Under the pieces are notes generated by a model. The model searched no databases, had not been told where the DNA came from, and saw nothing but the letters and a program-made list of their open reading frames with translations. From Banduia mediterranea (lineage in GTDB: Bacteria > Pseudomonadota > Gammaproteobacteria > Nevskiales > Nevskiaceae): a DNA stretch of 64,000 nucleotides. The number at the start of each line of letters is the position of its first letter. The first letter of the stretch is position 1. The stretch lies in assembly GCF_031846245.1 (NCBI RefSeq), contig NZ_JAVRIC010000005.1, forward strand, positions 62,001-126,000. The letters are read 5' to 3'. Positions 8,821 to 17,842 of the stretch are shown here, piece after piece. Position numbers and translations under genes: made by a program.

Positions 8821-9606
8821 ATGACCAACATTACAAGCTCGACTGAAGCTGGCGTCCTCACGGTCACCATCGACCGCCCGGCGCAGCGCAACGCGGTGGA
8901 TCGCGATACCGCAAGCGAACTGGCCGAGGCCTTCCGAACATTCGACCGCGATCCGGCGCTGAGCGTCGCCATTCTCACTGGCGCCGGCGCGCACTTCTGC
9001 GCCGGCGCCGATCTCAAGGCCGTGGCCAGTGGTGATCCGAGCATGATGAACCGGTTGGACGCGGACGGCGACGGCCCCATGGGACCGACCCGGATGGCAT
9101 TGTCCAAGCCGGTGATCGCCGCGATTTCCGGCTACTGCGTGGCCGGCGGCCTGGAGCTTGCGGCCTGGTGCGATCTGCGCGTGGCCGACGAAACCGCAGT
9201 GTTCGGCGTGTTCTGCCGCCGCTTCGGCGTGCCCTTGATCGATGGTGGCACGGTCCGTCTGCCACGCCTGATCGGCATGAGCCGCGCAATGGACATGATC
9301 CTGACCGGACGCGCCGTGGACGCGCGGGAAGCCCATGCGACCGGACTGGTCAATCGGCTCGTGCCGGCCGGCGAGTCGCTGGAGCAGGCTCGGACACTGG
9401 CGGGTCAGCTGGCGGCCTTTCCGCAGATCTGTCTGCGCAATGACCGCCGCGCCGCCCAGGCGCAATGGCATCTGGATGAGCCTGCGGCGCTGCGGCGCGA
9501 ATTCGAGTTCGGCCAGGCCAGCCTCGCCAGCGGGGAAGCCGTGGGTGGCGCGCAGCGCTTCGAATCCGGCGCCGGCCGTCACGGCCGCTTCCGGCAGGAT
9601 CGATGA
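8821..9606 (+). CDS. Crotonase/enoyl-CoA hydratase family protein
   Basis: This 261-residue crotonase-fold protein has an intact oxyanion-hole region: AHFCAGADL at about residues 57-65 and the VAGGLELA segment at 107-114. Glu112 aligns with the first catalytic glutamate of enoyl-CoA hydratase. The second catalytic glutamate, in the FGQPEI-type motif, is replaced: the segment reads FGVFCRRFGVPLIDGGT (128-144), with Cys at the Glu position. Family members with this motif may not be classical hydratases, so the exact reaction on the acyl-CoA is open. It probably forms an operon with the OsmC gene upstream. The C-terminal 20 residues are arginine/glycine-rich and less conserved. Confidence 0.9.
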   Translation: MTNITSSTEAGVLTVTIDRPAQRNAVDRDTASELAEAFRTFDRDPALSVAILTGAGAHFCAGADLKAVASGDPSMMNRLDADGDGPMGPTRMALSKPVIAAISGYCVAGGLELAAWCDLRVADETAVFGVFCRRFGVPLIDGGTVRLPRLIGMSRAMDMILTGRAVDAREAHATGLVNRLVPAGESLEQARTLAGQLAAFPQICLRNDRRAAQAQWHLDEPAALRREFEFGQASLASGEAVGGAQRFESGAGRHGRFRQDR

Positions 9607-9672
9607 GTTGTCGGCACAATCAGCCGACCAAAAATGGGGGCGCGTGCCAACGCGAGCCCGCTGCGAGGGGAG

Positions 9673-11055
9673 ATGATGGCCAGGAAGTTGCCGCTGCTGG
9701 ATTCCGGATGGTTGACGATGGAGACGCCGGAAACGGCGATGCATGTGGGCGGCCTGTTGCTGTTCAAGCTGCCCGACGACGCGCCCGAGGACTTCCTGCA
9801 GAACCTGCTGCGCGACCAGCTCGATCTGGATCGCGTGGGCGCGCCGTTCAATCTCAAGCTGCGCACGCGTCTGCCGCTGCAACTCGATGCCGCCTGGGTC
9901 GAGGATGATCGCTTCGATCTGGAATACCACGTCCGCATCACGGCGCTGCCGCGGCCGGGGCGGGTTCGCGAGTTGCTGGCACTGGTGTCGCGTCTGCATC
10001 AGCAGCGTCTCGATCTATGTCGTCCGCCCTGGGAGTGCTATCTGATCGAGGGCCTGGACGGCGGGCGCTTCGGCGTCTACGTCAAGATTCATCATTCGCT
10101 GGTCGATGGTGTGGCCGCGATGCGGCTGCTGCAGTCGCGGCTGTCGACCGGGCCCGACGAGAAGTCGCCGCCGATCTGGTCCGTGCAATGGAACGAAGGC
10201 CGCGCGCGCAGCAACACCCCGGCGCCGCGCCAGTCTCCAGCGCTCAGTCGTGCGATCAGGAGCTACGGTTCGGGTGCGAGGCAGTGGTTGGGCGGCCTGC
10301 GCAGGCGTGCCGACGACGGCTCCGGTCTGCCGCAGAAGGCGCCGGACACGATCTTCAACACGCGCGTCACGCCGGCACGGCGCTTCGCCGCGCAGTCCTG
10401 GGACATCGCACGGGTGCGCGCCGTGGCCAAGGCGCACGGTGCCACCCTCAACGATGTGTTTCTGGCGATGTGCAGCGGCTGTCTGCGCCAGTACCTGATC
10501 GAGCGCGAGGCCCTGCCGGACGAACCCTTGGTGTCCTATGTGCCGGTATCGGTGCGCGCCTCCGGTCAGCGCGACGACGGCGGTAACGCGATCAGCGCCG
10601 TGCAGGTCACGCTCGCGACCGATATCGCGGAGCCTTCGGCACGGCTCGCCGCCATCCACGGCTCGATGAACCACGCCAAGAAGAAGCTCGCCCGCATGGG
10701 GCGCGCCGAACTCGACGCCTACACCACGTTCAGCAATCTGCCGCTGCTGATCGGGCAGATGACCGGCTTGTCGGGCCGCATGCCGGCGCAGTTCAATCTG
10801 GTGATTTCCAATGTGCCCGGGCCGACAAAGCCGCTTTATTTCGGTGGCGCCGAATTGCTGGCGACCTATCCGGTGTCACTGATCTGGCACGGTTATGCCC
10901 TCAACATCACCGTGCAGAGCTACAACGGACACCTCGACGTCGGCTTCATTGCCTGTCGCGACACCGTGCCGCATGTGCAGCGCATGCTCGGTTATCTGGA
11001 AGACGCGCTGGCCGAACTCGAAGCCGCCGCGCCGACGGCGCGGCGCAAAGCTTAG
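9673..11055 (+). CDS. Wax ester synthase/diacylglycerol O-acyltransferase (WS/DGAT)
   Basis: Transfers fatty acyl groups from acyl-CoA to long-chain alcohols or diacylglycerol, making wax esters or triacylglycerol as storage lipids. The 460-residue length is normal. The catalytic motif HHSLVDG lies at residues 140-146, and the family C-terminal block with NLVISNVPGP is present. I chose the first of two adjacent ATGs (9673, 9676) preceded by GAGGGG; an ORF start at 9634 would add 13 residues with no family support. The gene converges with the methyltransferase gene, the two stop regions overlapping by 4 bases. Confidence 0.93.
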   Translation: MMARKLPLLDSGWLTMETPETAMHVGGLLLFKLPDDAPEDFLQNLLRDQLDLDRVGAPFNLKLRTRLPLQLDAAWVEDDRFDLEYHVRITALPRPGRVRELLALVSRLHQQRLDLCRPPWECYLIEGLDGGRFGVYVKIHHSLVDGVAAMRLLQSRLSTGPDEKSPPIWSVQWNEGRARSNTPAPRQSPALSRAIRSYGSGARQWLGGLRRRADDGSGLPQKAPDTIFNTRVTPARRFAAQSWDIARVRAVAKAHGATLNDVFLAMCSGCLRQYLIEREALPDEPLVSYVPVSVRASGQRDDGGNAISAVQVTLATDIAEPSARLAAIHGSMNHAKKKLARMGRAELDAYTTFSNLPLLIGQMTGLSGRMPAQFNLVISNVPGPTKPLYFGGAELLATYPVSLIWHGYALNITVQSYNGHLDVGFIACRDTVPHVQRMLGYLEDALAELEAAAPTARRKA

Positions 11056-11729
11056 GCGCGGCGGGCGACCAACAGCAGCGACGCCGGCGGCGTTGCTGTG
11101 TCGGCGCGCGGCTCGCGCAGTTCGACCAGTTGCAGCGCGCCGCGGTTCAAGAGTTCGCACCAGTTGTGGAGCGTGCGGAAATACCATGGAGCCGGCCGGG
11201 AAAAGCCGCCGCTGATGCCGGCCCAGGTGCCGTCGCGCCAACCGTCGACATAGGGGTGTTGTTCATCGCAGGCCAGCAGCGGGTGCAGGGTCTGAATCAA
11301 CAACCAGCCGCCCGGATTCAGCAAGCCGGGAACGGCCGCGATCAACCCGTCCACCGACTGCTCGCCGAGCAGCGAGAAGTTCGCGACCAGGGCATCGAAT
11401 TGGCGTGGCAGAGCGCCATTCGCCAGTGTCTCGTAGCTCATCTCGTGAAATTCGCCACCGCCCGACTGGCGCGCCGATTCGACCAGCGCGGCCACCGCGT
11501 CGACGCCGGTCACGCGCAGGCCGGCTTGCGACAGGCGCCGCGCCAGCCAGCCTTCGCCGCAGCCGAGATCGAGAACCTCGCGCGCACCGCACGCCAGTAC
11601 GGCATCGACGATGGCCTGGTCGGTGACCTCGCGCCGGCTCGCGATCCGCGCCTCGCGCACGGCCTGCGTCCAGGGTTCGGCGTTGCTGGCCCAGGCGGCG
11701 AGGATGCCGACGTCATCCAGCCCGTTCAT
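11052..11729 (-). CDS. Class I SAM-dependent methyltransferase
   Basis: This 225-residue protein has a Rossmann methyltransferase core. The SAM-binding motif VLDLGCGEGW lies at about residues 52-61, with the acidic end of strand 2 (GVDA) at about 75-78. The substrate is not recognisable. It follows the Ada-like gene with an ATGA overlap, so the two form a small operon. The C-terminal part contains several tryptophans (PYVDGWRDGTW, PAPWYFRTLHNW) that may form a substrate pocket. Confidence 0.85.
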   Translation of the reverse strand: MNGLDDVGILAAWASNAEPWTQAVREARIASRREVTDQAIVDAVLACGAREVLDLGCGEGWLARRLSQAGLRVTGVDAVAALVESARQSGGGEFHEMSYETLANGALPRQFDALVANFSLLGEQSVDGLIAAVPGLLNPGGWLLIQTLHPLLACDEQHPYVDGWRDGTWAGISGGFSRPAPWYFRTLHNWCELLNRGALQLVELREPRADTATPPASLLLVARRA

Positions 11730-12592
11730 GCCTGCGCCCGAAGCATAGGTGCCGGCCGCTGCCGTGTTGCGGAGACGGCCTGCTCGGCCGCGAGCAGCAC
11801 CGTTTTTCGTTGCGATCCCCAGTGGTAGTCGCCAATCGCGCCGCTGCTGCGAATCACGCGATGACAGGGAATCAGATAGGCCAGCGGATTGGCCGCCACG
11901 CAGCTGGCCACGGCGCGCACCGCGCGCGGCTCGCCGGCCGCCGCCGCCAGGCTCGAATAGCTGGCCACGCCACCGAAGGGTACGCGTAGCAAGGCTTCCC
12001 AGACCTTGATCCGCAGCGGAGTTCCCTTCAGCAATACGCCGAGCGATTGCTGCGGTGCCTCGCCGCGCATGCGTTTGGACAGTTCCTGTGCCGCACCGTC
12101 GTGGGCCGCAGGGTCGGCCACGTACTGCGCGCCCGGCCAGGCGGCGCGCAGTTCATCGAGTGCCTGCGCGTCGTCGTCGGCGAAGGCGATCCGGCACAGG
12201 CCGCGCTCGGTGCTGGCGAACAGGGCGCGGCCGAACGGCGTTGCTTCGAAACTCCAGCAGATGCGGAGACGGGTCGCGGCATCGCGGTATTCGCCGGGTG
12301 TCATGCTTTCGAGCCCGACGAATAGATCGTGCATGCGCGACGGACCGGACAGGCCACTGGATATCGCCGCATCGAGCACCGGGATGCGCTGCGCCAGCAA
12401 CTGTTTGGCCTGCACCAGCGTCAGCGCCTGCTGGAAATCCTTGGGCGAGATGCCGACCCAGTCCACGAACAGGCGCTGGAAATGGAAGGGGCTGAGTCCC
12501 GCCCGGTCGGCCACGACGCGCAGTGGTGCGGTACGGCCTTCATCCGTGGCCAGAAACTCGATGATGCGGGCGATGCGGGTGTAGGTGTCCAT
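11726..12592 (-). CDS. AraC-type regulator fused to methylated-DNA-protein cysteine methyltransferase (Ada-like)
   Basis: This 288-residue fusion has an AraC-type helix-turn-helix region (about 1-105) followed by an O6-methylguanine-DNA methyltransferase domain. The acceptor cysteine is Cys243 in the motif LIPCHRVI, and the domain repairs O6-alkylguanine by irreversible self-alkylation. Compared with E. coli Ada it lacks the N-terminal zinc-cysteine domain that senses methyl phosphotriesters, so it is probably a repair enzyme with some other control input. The start at 12592 gives an N-terminus exactly at the AraC domain. It is divergent from miaB, with about 145 bases between the starts. Confidence 0.92.
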   Translation of the reverse strand: MDTYTRIARIIEFLATDEGRTAPLRVVADRAGLSPFHFQRLFVDWVGISPKDFQQALTLVQAKQLLAQRIPVLDAAISSGLSGPSRMHDLFVGLESMTPGEYRDAATRLRICWSFEATPFGRALFASTERGLCRIAFADDDAQALDELRAAWPGAQYVADPAAHDGAAQELSKRMRGEAPQQSLGVLLKGTPLRIKVWEALLRVPFGGVASYSSLAAAAGEPRAVRAVASCVAANPLAYLIPCHRVIRSSGAIGDYHWGSQRKTVLLAAEQAVSATRQRPAPMLRAQA

Positions 12593-12688
12593 CTCGGTGT
12601 ACCGACGAGTCAGACGCTCATGTTCGCCGCTTCGTGCTCGCGTCGCCACCCGGAACTTGCGGCCGTCAAATCGGCCGGGTGGCTCCGT

Positions 12689-12694
12689 TATACT
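12689..12694 (+). promoter_or_regulatory. Possible -10 element of the miaB operon
   Basis: TATACT is a 5/6 match to the -10 consensus, 42 bases before the miaB start, in the short gap to the divergent Ada-like gene. No convincing -35 element lies at the right distance, so this is a weak prediction. Confidence 0.3.
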
Positions 12695-12736
12695 GATCGG
12701 CCCTGATTTTCCGGCCGCCTTCGGCCCAGACCGCAG

Positions 12737-14076
12737 ATGTCCTCCAAGCGCCTGTACATCAAGACTTTCGGCTGCCAGATGAACGACTACGACTCGACCA
12801 AGATGGCCGACGTACTCGCGAGATCGCATGGCTACGAACGCACCCTGGTCGCCGAGGAGGCGGATCTGCTGCTGCTCAACACCTGCTCGGTGCGCGAGAA
12901 GGCGCAGGAGAAGGTTTTTTCGGAACTGGGCCGCTGGCGGCAATGGAAGGCCGAAAGACCGGATCGACTGATCGGCGTCGGCGGTTGTGTCGCCTCCCAG
13001 GAAGGCGAGGCGATCGCGAAGCGCGAACCGCTGGTGGACGTGATCTTCGGACCGCAGACCCTGCACCGGCTGCCGCAGCTGATCGACCAGGCCGGCGCCG
13101 ACGGACGCACCGCAGTGGACATCAGCTTTCCCGAGATCGAGAAGTTCGACCGCCTGCCGGAACCGCGCGCCGACGGACCGACGGCCTTCGTCTCGATCAT
13201 GGAAGGCTGTTCCAAGTACTGCACATTCTGCGTGGTGCCGTATACGCGCGGCGAGGAAGTCTCGCGGCCGATGGAGGACGTGCTGGTCGAATGCCTGCGT
13301 CTGGTCGAACAGGGGGTTCGTGAAATCACCCTGCTGGGTCAGAACGTCAACGCCTATCGCGGCGCCGCGCCGGGCGGGGAGGTTTGCGATCTGGCCCTGC
13401 TGATCCGCTATCTGGACCGCATCGACGGACTCGAACGCATCCGCTTCACCACCTCGCATCCCCTGGAATTCTCGGACAGCCTGATCGAGGCCTTCGCCGA
13501 GGTGCCCAAGCTCGCCAGCTATCTGCACCTGCCGGTGCAGTCGGGCTCGGACCGTATCCTCGGCATGATGAAGCGCAATCACAAGCGCGAGCTCTATATC
13601 GACAGGATCCGCCGGATTCGCGAGGCGCGTCCCGATATCTCGCTGTCCTCGGATTTCATCGTCGGCTTTCCGACCGAGAGCGACGAGGACTTCATGCAGA
13701 CCATCGACCTGATCGGCGAGGTGCGCTGCGACGCCGCCTATTCCTTCGTCTACAGCCCGCGTCCCGGCACGCCGGCCGCCAATCTGTACGACGGCGTATC
13801 CGCCGAGACCAAGGCGCGTCGCCTGGAAATTCTGCAGGCGCGCGTGCGCCAGCTGTCGGATGCGTTCTGCCAGCGTCAGATCGGCCTGACCCAGTCGGTG
13901 CTGGTGGAGCGGCCGTCCAGGCGCGGCAACGGCCAGATCGCCGGTCGCACCTCGCACAACCGCTGGGTCAATTTCGACGGACCGGAGAGCCTCATCGGCC
14001 AGTTCGTGGACGTGGTCATCACCGAGGCCATGCCGAACTCCCTGCGTGGCCGCCTGGCTGGCGAGCGCGCCGCCGC

Positions 14077-14080
<4 letters not shown>
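12737..14080 (+). CDS. miaB: tRNA-2-methylthio-N6-dimethylallyladenosine synthase MiaB
   Basis: Radical SAM methylthiotransferase that adds the 2-methylthio group to i6A37 in tRNAs reading UNN codons. The 447 residues show all three regions. The N-terminal UPF0004 domain has cluster cysteines Cys13, Cys50 and Cys84. The radical SAM motif CSKYCTFC has Cys158, Cys162 and Cys165, and a C-terminal TRAM domain lies at about 378-441. It is the first gene of miaB-phoH-ybeY-corC, the standard proteobacterial order, and its stop overlaps the phoH GTG start (GTGA). Confidence 0.97.
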
Positions 14081-15110
<1,030 letters not shown>

Positions 15111-15114
<4 letters not shown>

Positions 15115-15560
15115 TCGAGGACATCGTGGTGCAGCGCCGTGTGGCGCCGCTCGGCATCCCGGCACCGGCCAGCCTGCGTGCCTGGGCCGCCGCCGCGCGC
15201 GAGGACGCGGTCGGCGAGATCACGCTGCGGCTGGTCGACGCCGACGAGAGCCGCGAACTCAACCGCGATTACCGCGGCAAGGACAAGCCCACCAACGTGC
15301 TATCGTTTCCGGCCGAAAGCCCGATTCCCGGGGAATTCATGCTGGGCGATATCGTGATCTGCGCGCCTGTGGTGGCTGCCGAAGCGGCCGAGCAGGGCAA
15401 ACCACAACGAGCCCATTGGGCGCACATGGTGGTGCACGGTGTCTTGCATCTGCGAGGCTACGACCATATCGAGGAGCAGCACGCCGAGGTGATGGAAGCG
15501 CGTGAATGCGCGATCCTTGCGTCCTGTGGTTTCCCGGACCCTTACCAGCACGCGAAATGA
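15111..15560 (+). CDS. ybeY: Endoribonuclease YbeY
   Basis: Zinc-dependent single-strand endoribonuclease needed for 16S rRNA 3'-end maturation and late ribosome quality control. The metal motif H-x3-H-x5-H is intact (His109, His113, His119 in [11 protein letters not shown]), as is the conserved [11 protein letters not shown]-like segment (about 56-67, here [12 protein letters not shown]). The 149-residue reading uses a TTG start at 15111 that overlaps the phoH stop (TTGA). GTG codons at 15126 and 15129 are possible alternatives. Its stop overlaps the corC start. Confidence 0.95.
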
Positions 15561-16408
15561 GCGACGATCATAGTAGCCGCCCTCCCGAGAACGGGGGGGG
15601 CAACTGGTTCCGCAGACTGGGCAAGAGCCTGGCCGGCGGACCGCGCAATCTGGCGGATTTTCTTGAAGTGCTGGCCGAGGCGCAGGAGCAGGAACTGCTC
15701 GACGCCGACGCCGTGTCGATGATCCAGGGCGTGCTCGAAACCGCCGAGACCCAGGTCCGCGACATCATGGTGCCCCGTGCGCAAATGGTCGTGGTCGAAA
15801 GCGACTGGTCGCTGGACAAGATTCTGGACACCGTGGTCGAGTCCGGTCACTCGCGTTTCCCGGCGGTCGGTGATTCGCGCGATCAGGTCTCCGGCATCCT
15901 GCTGGCCAAGGATCTGCTGCGCTATTCGAAATCCGAGGCGCAGCCCGCGTTCAGTCTGGAATCGCTGGTCAGACCGGCGGCGTTCGTGCCCGAGTCCAAG
16001 CGCGTCAACATGCTGCTCAAGGATTTTCGCGGCAGCCGCAATCACATGGCGATCGTGGTCGACGAGTACGGCGGCGTCGCCGGTCTGGTCACGATCGAGG
16101 ACGTGATCGAGCAGATCGTCGGCGATATCGATGACGAATACGACGAATCCGAAGGCGCGCTGATCCTCAAGCAGGACGAACGACGCTTTCTGGTCAACGG
16201 CCTGACGCCGATCGAGGAATTCAACGAATACTTCGAAACCGATTTCTCGGACGAGGAATTCGATACCGTGGGCGGCCTGGTGATTCATCGATTCGGCCAC
16301 ATGCCGCGACGTGGCGAAGCCGTCAAACTCGGGAAATTCCAGTTCAATGTGCAGCGCGCGGACAGTCGTCGCGTGCATCTGCTCCAGGTCACCCTGGCGG
16401 CGGAATAG
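15557..16408 (+). CDS. corC: CorC/YbeX-family CBS and transporter-associated domain protein
   Basis: This 283-residue soluble protein has a short N-terminal helix, two CBS domains (about residues 65-185; [11 protein letters not shown] at the start, [29 protein letters not shown] at the end) and a C-terminal CorC_HlyC domain (about 200-280). The family is linked to magnesium/cobalt efflux and, in E. coli, to ribosome function with YbeY and YbeZ. It completes the usual miaB-phoH-ybeY-corC series. Its ATG overlaps the ybeY stop (ATGA). In E. coli the next gene is lnt; here a DUF4105 protein follows. Confidence 0.95.
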   Translation: MSDDHSSRPPENGGGNWFRRLGKSLAGGPRNLADFLEVLAEAQEQELLDADAVSMIQGVLETAETQVRDIMVPRAQMVVVESDWSLDKILDTVVESGHSRFPAVGDSRDQVSGILLAKDLLRYSKSEAQPAFSLESLVRPAAFVPESKRVNMLLKDFRGSRNHMAIVVDEYGGVAGLVTIEDVIEQIVGDIDDEYDESEGALILKQDERRFLVNGLTPIEEFNEYFETDFSDEEFDTVGGLVIHRFGHMPRRGEAVKLGKFQFNVQRADSRRVHLLQVTLAAE

Positions 16409-16507
16409 CCGAGTCGGCACACGGCTTTCGCGAGCGGTGATTAGCGGTGATTAAACCAGTGGGATGGCACGCCGGGACGCGTGACCGCCTGTCTTCAATT
16501 CCGGGGA

Positions 16508-17752
16508 ATGGTTCTGACTATTACTCGATTGCTGTTGCGGTTGTTCGTCGCGCTCGCCTTGGGCCTGAGCGCGCCGGGCGCGTCCGCGCAAACCGCGCGG
16601 CCGGACGCCAATCCGGAAATCAGCCTGATCACCTTCGGCCCCGGTGAAATCTATTGGGAGCGCTTCGGCCACAATGCGCTGCTGGTTCTTGAACGCTCGC
16701 GCGACGCGGCCACCGTCTACAACTACGGCATCTTCGATTTCGAGCAGAAGAATTTTTTCCTGAATTTCGCGCGCGGCAAGATGATGTACCGCGTCGCCGA
16801 GGAACCTTACAGCCGCGCCTTGCTGCCGTACGCCTACGAGGGGCGCTGGGCGGTGCAGCAGAAGCTCGCGCTCACACCCGGACAGGCCCGCGAACTGCGC
16901 GACTTCCTCAAGTGGAACCTGCGCCCCGAGAATGTCGAATACCACTACGACTATTTCATCGCGAACTGTTCGACCAAGGTTCGCGATGCCATCGATTCGG
17001 TGCTCGACGGCGCGCTGCGCAGCCAGCTGGAAGCCCTGCCGGCCGGCACCACGTATCGCCGCGAGGTCACCCGCCTGACGGCAGCCGAATCCTGGCTGAT
17101 GCTGGGCATGGACGTGGCGCTGGGACCGGCCGCCGATGTGCCGGTCAACGTCTGGGAAGATGCCTTCGTCCCGATGAAGCTGATGAACGCGCTGCGTGGC
17201 GTGCAGATCGACGACGGCAAGGGCGGAAGCCGCCCATTGGTGGCGGAGGAAGTATCTTTGCTGCCGCAGCGTGCGGCCATCGAGTCAGCCACGCCGCCGG
17301 ATCTGCGCCTGCCGTTCGCGCTGGCCGGCCTGCTGTTCGCCGCGCTGGTGCTGGGCCTGGGCTGCGTGCGCAGCCGCAAGCCGGCGCGTGTTGCGTTTTC
17401 GCTACTGGCAGATACGTTCTCGTTGATCACCGGGCTGGCCGGACTGGTGCTGCTGGCGTTCTGGCTGCTGACCGATCACTGGCCGGCCTGGCACAACCTC
17501 AACCTGCTGCTGTTGAACCCGCTGGCCTTGATTCTGTTGCCGACCTGGGTCCGCGCCGGTTTTTCCGGCTGGCATCCATCCAGTCGCGCCTACCTGCTCG
17601 GCTGCCTGCTGGGCCTTGCGGCGCTGCTGGTTACGGTGCTCGCGGCCACGCCGCTGGCGCCGCAGCAGAACCTGCAATGGGCCTTGCTGCTGGCGCCCAG
17701 CCATGTCGTGCTGGGGTGGTGTCTTTACCGGCGGCGAGCGCAGGCCTCCTGA
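16508..17752 (+). CDS. DUF4105 protein with Lnb-type N-terminal periplasmic domain and C-terminal membrane helices
   Basis: This 414-residue protein begins with a signal peptide (to GASAQ, about residue 28) and a periplasmic DUF4105 domain (about 36-235). His55 in ERFGHNALLV and Cys154 in FIANCSTKV are the candidate catalytic pair, as in permuted papain-like enzymes. Five hydrophobic segments follow (about 270-410). The Pfam family has been renamed for Lnb, a lipoprotein N-acyltransferase of Bacteroides (from memory). The gene stands directly after corC, the place of lnt in E. coli, 99 bases downstream and on the same strand. A role in third-step lipoprotein acylation is therefore plausible but inferred. 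A GTG at 16481 is an alternative start. Confidence 0.8.
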   Translation: MVLTITRLLLRLFVALALGLSAPGASAQTARPDANPEISLITFGPGEIYWERFGHNALLVLERSRDAATVYNYGIFDFEQKNFFLNFARGKMMYRVAEEPYSRALLPYAYEGRWAVQQKLALTPGQARELRDFLKWNLRPENVEYHYDYFIANCSTKVRDAIDSVLDGALRSQLEALPAGTTYRREVTRLTAAESWLMLGMDVALGPAADVPVNVWEDAFVPMKLMNALRGVQIDDGKGGSRPLVAEEVSLLPQRAAIESATPPDLRLPFALAGLLFAALVLGLGCVRSRKPARVAFSLLADTFSLITGLAGLVLLAFWLLTDHWPAWHNLNLLLLNPLALILLPTWVRAGFSGWHPSSRAYLLGCLLGLAALLVTVLAATPLAPQQNLQWALLLAPSHVVLGWCLYRRRAQAS

Positions 17753-17778
17753 GCCTTCCCCCGTTTTTTTTCGCTTGC

Positions 17779-17809
17779 TGTAACCCCAATCGTCGCGCCC
17801 CTCCGTTTA
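17779..17809 (+). promoter_or_regulatory. Possible ECF-sigma promoter before the vWA-ECF-anti-sigma operon
   Basis: TAACCCC (17781-17787) is followed after 16 bases by CGTTTA (17804-17809), 33 bases before the vWA gene. The AAC core at -35 and the CGT core at -10 with 16-base spacing are typical of promoters read by ECF sigma factors, which often control their own operon. The vWA start itself is preceded by GGAG 8 bases upstream. This is a pattern match only. Confidence 0.45.
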
Positions 17810-17842
17810 CAGGAATACCACCTGAATAACGGAGTTGTTGCC

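Noticed and set aside
11726-13957. 743-codon minus-strand frame ending in the Ada-like protein
   Set aside because: The N-terminal two thirds is antisense to miaB; the real gene begins at 12592 with the AraC domain.
16433-16452. Exact 10-base tandem repeat (AGCGGTGATT twice) between corC and the DUF4105 gene
   Set aside because: Too short and only two units; probably a chance slippage duplication with no clear role.
17764-17771. Run of eight T after the DUF4105 gene as a rho-independent terminator
   Set aside because: The sequence before it forms only a 4-pair stem (AGGC/GCCT), too weak to support a terminator call.
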